DNA from: Ectocarpus siliculosus
Taxonomy: Eukaryota; Sar; Phaeophyceae; Ectocarpales; Ectocarpaceae
Assembly: GCA_000310025.1 (NCBI GenBank)
Contig: FN647938.1
Coordinates: 348,992 to 412,991 of the forward strand
Length of the DNA stretch: 64,000 bases
Direction of reading: 5' to 3'
Part shown: piece after piece, positions 11,476 to 22,000 of the stretch
How positions within the stretch are numbered: the stretch's first letter is position 1
Layout: every line of letters starts with the position of its first letter
Program-made: the position numbers and the translations under genes
Notes under the pieces: model-generated
The model's input: only the letters and a program-made list of their open reading frames with translations
What the model was told of the DNA's origin: nothing
The model's database searches: none

Positions 11476-14400
11476 TCACCTAACCGCCTGGCTCCTCGAC
11501 TTCTTGGGCAAGGTTTGGCCGCGTTTCTGTAGCAAGGCGTCGTTCGCGTCTGCCAGTGCGGCGTGAAAGTCTCCGAGCTCGGGGAAATTGGCCGGGTACA
11601 CCGCCTCCATAGCCGACACAGCCCGTCGCAAGTGCCTGGTGCCGCGCGGAGAAGAGGATAAGACTGCCGAAAGCTGTTCGTACATGGTTGTCGCGACTGT
11701 TTTTTTCCCTATATCGTGCTTGCTGACTCTCGCGGCAGCACCAAGCTCGGTGGCCTCCTGCGCGCAGAGGGGCGATTCACTCTCGCGAACTTGGATCGGC
11801 TACTTTGAACTTGGACTTAAAAGCCCTTGCGGGTTCTTGTGCGTGTCATTGGTTCGGGATGGACGGTGGGTATGTAAAATACCCAAAGGTTTGAATGTTT
11901 AAATGCACCGCTCACTCCCCGGCGGTTCGGTGGGGAGCCTCGTATCCTTATCTTTATCCCATCACTCTCGACATTTTGGTTGGGCTTTGTATCTCTCCGG
12001 AGTGAAAACTCAGAATTGCCACATGAGGGAACGGAAACCGCTTAGTCGTGAGTAAACACAAACCGAGTTAAGGACCTGTTGAACGGTGAACCCTTTAATA
12101 ATAATAGCGCCAAAAACTGAAAGCAACCACCGCATGTGTGTAGGGAGAGAAAAATCGCCTTCCTCCTGTGTGATTTCCGGCCTTTACTGCTGTGCGTCCA
12201 AAACAATTACCGAAAGGCGTAGACTGGAGCCAGAACAGAACAGAACAGAACAGAACAGAACAGAACAGAACAGAACAGAACAGATCGGACGAAAACACAC
12301 AAGCAACACACATACGCTCTCGGTAGAACCCTTTGAAAGTAAGGCGTGGTTGCGTTTTTTTGTATCCGCCTCAAGACTGACGTATTTTCATTGGTCAGCC
12401 GGTTAGCGCGGTCGATGCAAAAAACAAAAACAAGCGCACACACTCGGGGACGAAACCGCTTGCGCCCGGTTGGTTCAGCAAACTATCGCCACCGACCTTG
12501 CACTAGCCGCGTGATCTTCCTCGAAGGTGCAGCAGTTCGACAGCGGCACGAGGGTTTGCACAACCATGACGTTCGCCGGGTGGAGCTTCAACCTATCCTT
12601 CTTGACCGACTTTTTCTTGGTCGCGGTTGGCGGCAGAACAGCACCTGCCAAAAAAACAAAAAAAAACTTACGGCATAGTCGGTAGCACTGCTGTGTTGCT
12701 CCTCCAAACGTGCTCAAGTAACGGAGTGGGAGGGCACTCGCAACATGGAATACGCTCCCATCCAGTCGTGCAGTCAAACAACTCCAGGGTGTGGATGGAG
12801 AACTTGTCACTACTATAATAGAAGAGCTTGGCTCTACGCCAGCCACAGGTGGGTCAAGTCTTGAAACGCTCCCGCCCACCAACACTGGCAAGGGTGAGCT
12901 AACCCTAACCCTAACCCTAACCCTAACCCTAACCCTAACCACAACCGATACTGGCAAGAGCGAGGTCGACATCGAAACATTATGAATGCTGTGTAAATTC
13001 ATCTCCCGACACTTCGGGCCGAATACTAGACATCCGCAATACGATGGCACTGGGAGGGGCTTAAGACTCATGCGACTGACTTCCAACAGACGAAGCAACC
13101 GCCACGACAAAGGGGTTACGGTATGGTGGGATGGGGACCATTCCCTAAGCCGGCGAGCAAAAATCGTCCCTCCAGGCTCCACTGCCTCTCATACGTTGGG
13201 GCTAGGCTAGCCCCTCACCTGCATCGTAGTCCTGGAGCCACTTTTCAAGAGACTTTCTGGCCAAAGAAAAACTTTTCGCTCTAACGACCGCCATAGCGGC
13301 ATCCCTGCGGGGAGGGCCGGGAGGGGAACGACACGCGGGCAAGCACCAGACGAAGCCAAGGCGGTCACGGAAGGGGACTTGGCCAGGGCTCCGAGGATGG
13401 GGGGCTTAGCTCCTACCTGGTAGGCTACGAAGGGCCGCTACAAAGGCTTTGGCGGACGGGGTTATTACCCGGGTCAAGTTGTATGATACACAAAAGGGTT
13501 TGATCAGAATGGTTCAAACTGGACGTGGTGGAGAACGAAAGGTTGGTCGCCAAGGGTAAGGCGCGATTCACACGTCAGCCCTAGACCCTCCTGAGGGCTG
13601 GTTGTCGACTTCTGCCTAGCATTTTTCAACCGGTCTCAAGCCGAGGCCAACGTGTTCGCGCAGCGCCACAGCGAGTGGAAGCTTTCAGCCTCGGGAGTGG
13701 GCTAAAGACAGCACCTACACTGGTCATCACACCATAAGTACGTGCCCTGACAGTCTTCCCCCGTCTGTGCTGGGCTCCAGCAAAAAAAAATTTCCTGTGA
13801 AAATATCCTAGGCACACAGAACACGGGGGTCTGTCTGTCCGCCACACCATAAGGCCTTAGCTCGTGCCACGCTCTCCTCGACCGCCGTGCCCGGGTACTC
13901 CCGCCCACACGCAGAGCAGTACACCTTCTGCACCACGCTCTCACTTCCGCCACGGACGCCACCAGCCCTGCTACCGTTCCCACTGCCGTCCTTCGCGCCC
14001 AAGGCGGCGGAGGGATTGACTGAAGTTTCACGACGCGAAGTGGTACTACCACCGCCGCCGCCCTTTTTCTTGCCCATGCCCTTACCGCTCCCGTTAGCCG
14101 CGGACTCGTCGGCCAAGCCCTCGCCGAGTTGTGCCAATTGGGCCGCCAGGATGTCTTCCGCGCTTGGCGGGGGGCTGCCACGACGACAAGAAAAGGGAAA
14201 ACTTTTGATTGGTGGAAAAAAAATCAATAACTAACTCCGGCGGGTAGGTACGGCGGTGGATCCTAGCGCATGCTACAGTAGGTGAACCGTTTCGAAAAGG
14301 TACGAAGGTAGGCAGGCTTCGGAGGAACGCGCTCGGAACTCGAGACGTAAAATCGTGGTGAGGGTTCAGCTCAGTGCACGCAACAGGGGTGCCCAGTCGA

Positions 14401-17400
14401 ACGGGAGATGGGTCGGTTGTAGTGTACCGTGAAGGTGTGTAAGGCGAAAAATAAGAGGTACGGGGGGGCTGAAGCTAGTAGTCACCTCCTTTTGCAGCGC
14501 TTAACCGGCCCCACACGATCCAGATCCAACCCCATTTCGTTCTGCCAGCTAGTGGCTCTTTCGACCCCCAAGCCTCGCCGTTGGTGGTCCCGCTCACACT
14601 TCCCTACAACACCTTTGCCTTCTCCCCTTTCCCACTGGTTCATCCCACAACCTTCCACATCACGGCTCCTGTCTTACTTACGTGGGCGTGAGGCAGCCCC
14701 TCTCTCCGCAGTCGGTGCAACACACTCCATCGAGGTAGTCGTCCATACTCGAGGGATTCTCGCACCTGGAAGTAAGAAGATAAGAAAACACAGAGACAAG
14801 CGTGCCCGAACCAAGCAAGGTGTTAGGTGTTGCAATCCATGTTTCCACAAGGTACCGTTTAAGTCTCGGGAGGGGAGCGCGGTGGAAAGCAAGGTTTCAC
14901 ATGGGGAAACATCCAGAACAGATTCCAAGCAGCTGGCAGGCTTCGTCTGTAATAACGTTCTTCCCATAATCTGGGATGTGTGACGGGTTCGAATGGTGAC
15001 TGACGGCCGCAGCGGAAAAGGGACAATGCATGCAGCCTCGATGCCACCCCGCTCGCAAACCGCCATAAAAAGTACCAAAGAGAGAGACATACAGAGACAG
15101 GGCGGGGGAGAGAGCGCGAGACAGACAGACAGAGAGGCAGGGAGTTGGGCTCCATCGCATTAATGTCACCTGGAGCATTTGCACAGGAAGTGCTTCGACG
15201 TGAGAAGCTCTTGCCGTCTCGCGGCGGTGCTTTGAAGCAGGTCGATGTAGTACACGCTTAGCTCTGCCCCGGCAGACACCGGCTCCAGCGTGCGGACCTC
15301 CAGATTTCCACCTTGGTGTCGTGTCCGAAGCAACGAGTGACAGGAGGAGCAAGTTTCCACCATTGCGGCTCATCCTTCCACCGCGCTTTGTTACGGAGCA
15401 AGAAGCAGGCGTCGAACTAACGTAGGCACGGCAAATAGGCACGGCAAACCTCTAATTTACAGGTCAACTCCGAAAAACGTGCCACAGGGCAGAAGCGGCG
15501 TCTCACCGAAGTACACGAACGTGCAGTTAGGCCTGCACGCATGATTAATCATGGCCGTCAGCGGGAACATCCCCACGCCGATCACGAGATTCGCGCCCGA
15601 GTCGTCCCTCAAGCCGTGGGCGTTCACGTTGACTCGGCAGGCCAGCTGCACCACTTCCTCCACGTCGAAGCGGACCCACTCCGGCAAAAGTTGCAGCAAA
15701 TCCTCCCCCGCTTCCCTAAGGACGCACCGAGAACGAGATTGAGTTAAAGGCGCAGACCTAAGGGATGGCAGGTCTAAACCGTGATTCAAAGCCGCTTCTT
15801 GTCGAGAAAACGTGCTGGTGATGTACGTTCACACAACTAGGTGTTGAGCCGGGACGTTTAGAGAAAGAGAGTGTGATGATGCCTTACCGTACGACTGAGA
15901 TCCAATCCGGAGCCATGGCCTCCCGGTGGTGCATGAGAGCGTACAGGTTTTCCCACTGTTGACGCAGGAACAAGCCCTGCAGCAGCGCATGACGGTGGGT
16001 CATTGTTGTCACGTCGTTAGTTGTAGCGTCATGGCGCGCGGGCTCTCGGAATGGTCGGACGTGGACTTGGCACCTTCTGTAAATAGACCAGAGAGCAGAC
16101 CACATGAGCACTTCCGCTATACATGAGAGACGCGTTCATAGAGCAGACCCGCAGTAAAGAAAAGGCCAGATTCGGTCCGAGTCTAAACTTCTTAGTTCGG
16201 CACCGCCGTCGGGTACAGGTTGTTGCAACCCGGAAAATTTAGTGTAGGACCCACCGATGTTTCTTAACTCTAGTTTCTTGTTCTTCCGCTAGACCTCTCT
16301 TTCTTTGAGCTTGCCACCGACGGGCTTCAACATGGGTACTTAGGCGGGGAGTGACCTCACGGGTGTTCGTTGTTGCGATGTTATCCAGGGCTCCAATACC
16401 ATCCGTCGAGGCTGAACAGCCTTGCGTAACGGCGTAGCAATCTCGAATGTCAAGAGGTAAACATAACTCCAAAGCACATTCAAACGTTACGTCTTGTATA
16501 ATCACGGGAGATCGCACTCGTTTTACAACTGCGGTCTTAGTCTTGGCATTACGTGCCCCTCCTCTTGTGCCCAAAGATGGCAGATGGCAAATACATGTTG
16601 TGGCTCATGGGGATACCCTCCCTTTGTGCTGTCACACGCTCACACTATTCCCTTGTGTCTGCCCAGGAGCGCTATTTCTCTCTCCCGAGTGAACTGTCAG
16701 CGTCGTACTCATCTCTAGGCCGGTCTCAAGGTCATTGCACGGTAAGGTCTCGGAAGGGACAGTTGCTTATCTCAACAAACTCCGTGTCACAGTATTGCAA
16801 TCTCGCCTGACACAGACCGTTCCCCTCCAGGGGAGTGGCAATATGATGCCGTCACGACCTCATGTCGCATCCATGTTTCCGTGACCACTCGAACCCCAAC
16901 ACAAAACTCCATCGTCTGAAATTTACTTGGCGCGCTGCAGCCAAGGTCCATGCGTTTTGAGGCAGTAGCACTAGAAGACGAACGAAAAGTACACTTCCAA
17001 GGTACACAGCAAAGCTATACCTATCATAGGCGTTGGGGTTATAAACCCAGACAGCGATGTCGACGTCGAGGTTGTCAGATTCCTAAATAAGTAAACATCC
17101 GCCCCGTCGCAACCCTCACCTCCCCCATCGTGCCATCCTCGCCTTCCTCGTCTACGCCTCGGCTAACGCTATCGCTGTCGCCACTCGGTTCACGCAGACC
17201 AAGCGCTTTCGCCCTCGTGATCAGCAGCCGAAGGAGCATTCGGAGTAGGTCAATGTCCACGTCCCTCGCGGCGCTGATACCGGCAAGCTTGCCGAGAGCG
17301 CTAGCTTCTGCCGCGCGAAGGGCGTCCTCCCGGGCCTGGCATGCGCGACTGCAGTAGACCTTCGCGAGAGGAACCGTTTCCCGTTTGAATGTTGAAGTAG

Positions 17401-18707
17401 TTTAGTGTCGGAGCGTGTGCAAGAAAGAAATCGAATGTCCAAGTTCTGTGCAACACACGACAGCCGTCGGAACACATCAGCAAAGCCTGAAAGCTTCTGT
17501 GTATACACGTCTCGGAGTGGCTGTGGATTAAGCCAGAACAGCTCGCAGGTGCTCCTATCGTTACGTTCATCTTTGACGTTTCCTCTGTCACGGAATTAAT
17601 TTCCCGAAAGTCGCGTTTCCTCGCGTTTCTTTGGACGTATTTTTATATTTCACGAATGGGGTATTGCCAATAGAGCCCACCATTTTCCTCTCTGTATGAC
17701 CTACCACAGTAACATACGGAATTGATGCACGGTACTCGTGCCGACCAAGCACAATTAACAAGCACGCCAGCTTCGTGTACGCCCACGTGTTCGCTGCTGA
17801 GACCCACGTATGCAACCGGTTTTGACCCACCCTGTTGCTTCTTGCCCCACGTGTTCAACTCAAGGGTTGCCCTCATGCCATCAAAGTCGACATCGTACAC
17901 GAGGATGGAGGACGCGCTGCGTTCATAGCGGGAAAAGATTCCAGCGCTGAAATTTATATTGATCATCATCGTGACGACGACTGTTGTACTCTCACCGCGA
18001 ACGGCACGTCTGCTTCGATCTTTCCCCGCTCGGTGACTTGCTGACAGCAGTAGGCACACTGCCGGGAAGCACAGTCGCGACGCACAACCTGTTTCGTGGC
18101 GGCCACAGCAGAGAAAAGGTGAGAGACAGCGGGGCAGGAAAAACATGGACCTCGTGTCCATCTCGTGTAGTATGTGTGCCTCACAGAACCGCCAAAATGT
18201 ATCGTCCGCACCCGGTTGGTGCTCGAATCACCCCGGTATAAACACTGCTGTGCACATGAGAACAGCAAACGACCCCCAACTGATTAACTTTCACATCCAA
18301 CGGTCTCAAGGAGACAAAAAGGGCACCTTGACGAACGGAGGTTCGCGCAGGACCAATTCCCCCGCCTTGAGGTCCCTGGAGGCAATCACACATCGACCAG
18401 AAACGCTGTCCTCGGTGACCTTGAAGGTGTCCAGGTCCTTGATCGTCTCGTAGACCTGGACTTGCGCGAGCTGGTTGTTTTGCTGCGGAGACTTCTTTTT
18501 CTTCTTCTTCTTCTTCTTCTTCTTGCTCGGAGCAACCGTTCCTGCATCACTACCTGCCACAAGCTCTTGGTCTTGCGCAGCAGCGACAGCAGGGGCTTGC
18601 TCATCGTCGAGGAGGTCTTCGTCTTTCGATGTGGGGATCGCCATCAGCTCGTTCGTCCGTCTGATGCAATCCGACTTCAAGTCACGCTTCTTTCTGTCCA
18701 CATCCAC
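11476..18707 (-). CDS. SET/MYND-type (SMYD-like) protein methyltransferase
   Basis: Predicted S-adenosylmethionine-dependent lysine methyltransferase. Exons in transcript order: 18707-18327, 18088-17996, 17359-17120, 15976-15888, 15715-15507, 15311-15170, 14174-13848, 13304-13219, 12644-12497, ~11779-11476; phases agree throughout, about 672 residues. The SET domain opens with GRCVIASRDLKAGELVLREP. A reduced MYND-like insert follows (CAYC, then VYCSRACQ). The SET core reads MINHACRPNCTFVYFG, then GAELSVYYID and FLCKCSS. The usual third post-SET cysteine is not directly next, though CSAC comes later. The C-terminal helices contain LHPANVMVVQTLVPL and AMEAVYPANFPEL, as in SMYD proteins. The N-terminus has a poly-lysine run encoded by (AAG)n. 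The 5' edge of the last exon is uncertain. It pairs head to head with the FAD monooxygenase. Confidence 0.83.
12231..12282. repeat. (CAGAA)n microsatellite
   Basis: About ten head-to-tail copies of the pentamer CAGAA, in the last intron of the SET/MYND gene. Confidence 0.9.
12901..12940. repeat. Interstitial telomeric repeat (CCCTAA)n
   Basis: Nearly seven perfect copies of AACCCT, that is TTAGGG on the minus strand, inside an intron of the SET/MYND gene. The tract is bracketed by near-identical words: ACTGGCAAGGGTGAG before it (about 12883-12897) and ACTGGCAAGAGCGAG after it (about 12949-12963). Such a duplication suggests insertion during double-strand-break repair rather than a chromosome end. 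Confidence 0.85.
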
Positions 18708-19003
18708 GGCGTTCTCCTGAAAGTGCAGGGGGCCAGGCTGCTTCGTCTCTCGATCTCACTCTCTCCTCTTCCTTGTCACGTCTGCGTGGAGGGGAGAGAG
18801 GGAGCCAGAGCCTAGGGGGTGGGCGCTGTGACCCGAGGCGATGGTGTGTGGCCAGGAAATACGGAGATGTGCGGCGAAACATACGTTGGACGGGACTGGT
18901 GGAATGCGGAGGCGTGATCCCTTGATCCCTTTTATCATGATTCCGCCGCCTTGAGCAGCACACGCCCTCGCTCCCTCTCACCCTAGGCCAAAGGAGTTGT
19001 GGC
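18708..19003. promoter_or_regulatory. Probable bidirectional promoter
   Basis: The 296 bases between the start codons of two divergent genes, the SET/MYND protein (minus) and the FAD monooxygenase (plus). Both 5' untranslated regions and promoters must fit here unless upstream non-coding exons exist. I see no canonical TATA box at a convincing position. Confidence 0.45.
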
Positions 19004-22000
19004 ATGGCGCCCGCCTTGCGCACATGGCTACTGGCCTCTCTAGTGGTGCTTTCGGTGGGCGATACCGAGGGATTTGTGGCTCAGCCTGCTGTTGTCAGAA
19101 AGTGTCCTTCAACAGGCCTCGCCTCGTCAGGCACAGCTTCCGCAAGTGCCACGGCAGCTTCGGGGCAGAAAGTCCTCGACTTCGCCATTGTGGGTGGTGG
19201 CCCTGCTGGACTTGCGGCAGCCGTGGGGTTAAAAGAAAAGGGGCTGAACGTGAAGGTCTTCGAAGCCGCCCCAAAGTTCTCTGAGAGAGGGGCAGCCGTC
19301 TTCCTCCAGGTGATGATTTGAATCTACAGCAGTGGACCGATTTTCGAAGCTCGATTACTCCACGGACGAGGAGGATGCATAAACGAAACGATACGTTTTC
19401 GGAGAGCTCTCGACCAGACGGCTTCAACGCCGCCGTTTTCGGCCCTGCGACTGTTTCTGCTGTTGATAAATCGAGCTTTGAAAATCGATCCAAGAGGTTT
19501 ATCTTGTGTCGGTAACATAAGCACATGTAGGCTAAATTAGGCACCGAAAAATTGAGTTTTTGCACCCATTTCGTAGAACTACAACATATTGTAATTCAAC
19601 AGTTTTCAGTTTCCCGACCTACGGTGTGCTGTGCAGTCGATACGCATTCAAAGCAGCCCCCCCACAGCAAAGTTGCAGTGTGTGTGAACCCAAGCTAGCG
19701 GCACTGTCACGGTCAAGCTCTCTGTCCTCAGCAGCTACAGCTTGCTACAGCTGTAGATTAGTCTGCAGTTCTAGTGTAGCGTACTAGTACACATATACTC
19801 TGCGGGAGGCTTTTCTCGGCGAACGCTCGCCAACACAATTCCAGAAGATTGCGTACTTCTGTTCTGTCTCGCTGGAAATGGTGAGGGCCTGCACTTCGTG
19901 TATGTAGTTGTACCCTTGTTCTATGCATTTGGCTCTGTGGACAGGCCGCGGAAGGGCCGTCAGAGGTTGTGGTTAACTCGTGAAATCCCTTCTCTCGGTT
20001 GTACACTGAACCGGAAGGCACTCAACTGGGTACAGTAGCCCCCAAACACCAACAAACAACCCTCTCCCTTCTCTACCTTGCGTCCCCCTGCCCGAAACAA
20101 GCAGTCGTTTGGGCTTGCAGAGCTCGACAAGATCCAGCCGGGGTTGGCGGCGGAGGCTGTGGCTGCCGGTCGTGAGGTTGAAACACTTCATCTCACCCGG
20201 CCCTCCGGCGAGACGATCGCTAAGGTGGACATGACTCCTATCACCAAACTGGTGGGCTACCCGTTCATTGGCATTTCCCGGCACGCGTTGCAGAAGGTCC
20301 TGCTGGGCCATCTGGAGGATGACGATGTTGAGCTGGGGGCGCGCCTTGAGAGACTCGATACCGATGAGGGGGAAGGGATCACGGAGCTCCGCTTCCGGGG
20401 ACAAAGCGAGGTCGTGCGTGCTCGGGCAGTGATAGGAGCGGATGGGCGAAGGTATTGACCGACCGACCGACCGACCTTGGATTAGGCTGTGACGTGCGGG
20501 CGCCTACGTTGTTGTCGTTTGTCGGGAAGGGAGTGGGGGACCTTGCTGCAACACTGTGAACAGGTCAATACCGCCGTCGTTTGGGAATACTGCTGAACAC
20601 CGTCCGTTGGTGCTCAGCTCTACCTCTTCTGGGTGTTCTATGCATACGAACTGAATTCTACGGTTGGTCTTATTACCATACCGCACATGACTTGGATCCA
20701 CAGGGCGAGGGTTCGCGGCGCTGTGCAGGCAGGGAAGAACATGGAAATTCGGAAATCCATGTTACTATATGTACCTGATCCGTATCATTGTGCCTTATGA
20801 TGCAGCCTGCTGAACAACTTAAAATGAGGAAGCACGGTGGCCACCACAGACCGTATCAAATACTCCGGAGGATAATTTTTTGCCCTTATGTTTGGTTTTG
20901 AACAAGTTAATTTTAGGGTTTTGAGAAGGATGTGTCTTTCCAGGAAAGTATATGTTTGGTGTGGTGGACCAATCAGGCAGCTACAAGTATCCGTGGTCCC
21001 TTCCGTGCCCCCCGTCCAAACATGCGGTCACGAGCTACCCTCAGCTCCTTTCGGTCTAGCGGATTGAATGAATTTAGTTAACCTTTTGCACCAATACTCT
21101 TCTTTTTTGTTCCGCTTCGAACCCAGATCCATCGTGCGAAAGAAGGTCTTGGCGGCCGAAGAAAGAAACTGCGACTGGGCACTGACCTGGTGGGCCTTGG
21201 CAGATATCCCAGAACCTGCCACACCCAAAGGGGAGTTCCGCATGTCCTATTCCACGAAGCAGGCCATCTATTACGGCGAGGTAAAGTGGCCTGCTGCAAC
21301 TGCCGTCGTGTCGTCCATAGTGTGAACAACGTCATTGACGAAGGCACGCCAAACGCATGGTGTAATTTATGTTTATTGTTATGATCACGTCGTGTCAACA
21401 CCTGCTGGCGGACGCCAAATGGGATGCCCGAGCAGCAGAGATGGCCAACCACCTGTTTTAGTAAAGAGTCTCGTTCTTCTGCGTCAACAATGTTGGCTAT
21501 TCCCAACTCTCTCTCCGATTGATTGGGACATGTTGTGGCCAGAACAGAGTCAGAGCGCGATTAGAGCAGCTTACCCTCGCGGATTTGTTTTGGGGGCACT
21601 CGGCACTCGATACGGACCTGCGGGTTCCGTGTATCATTGGTGGTATGTGTTTCTAGAAGGGTAATCCCCCTTCTGCGTGCATGGGCACGCATGCGTTGCT
21701 CACTCGATAACGATACAAGGCCTTGAGTCAACCTTCTTCTCTGCGCTCTGACCCACCCTCAAAGCAGGTTTCACCACCCGTAGGCGCAGTGTTTTCTATT
21801 CCGGTCCTACTTTCTCGTTTTCTATAAGCGGTGGGCTACTCCGGCGGGGATGGTCATGTCCAAACGTTTTTTTTTGTGTAAAATGACATGTGTGCTGCTC
21901 TTCTGCTGCCATCACAGGTAGAGGAAGGGGTGACCATGTGGTCATTCACGTGTTGGAGAGACGGTGAGATAGAACGCGACCCGGAACTACGGGCAGGGCG

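Larger units (their letters stand above)
10661..12415. repeat. Possible element bounded by inverted 40-bp repeats
   Basis: A motif like GCATCGACCGCGCTAACCGG occurs at 10665-10706 (diverged) and 10911-10945 in the same direction, and at about 12374-12414 as its reverse complement. After the core, the left and right copies share CTGACCAATGAAAA and ACGTCAG-like sequence. The spacing of about 1.5-1.75 kb with inverted ends suggests a non-autonomous transposon. It may instead be a cluster of copies of one short repeat. No transposase-like frame lies inside. The right part overlaps the last intron and last exon of the SET/MYND gene. Confidence 0.4.

Noticed and set aside
12475..13182. 235-codon minus-strand open frame
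   Set aside because: Only its downstream part (12644-12497) is a real SET/MYND exon. The rest is intron, and the Val-Arg run is the telomeric repeat read in frame.
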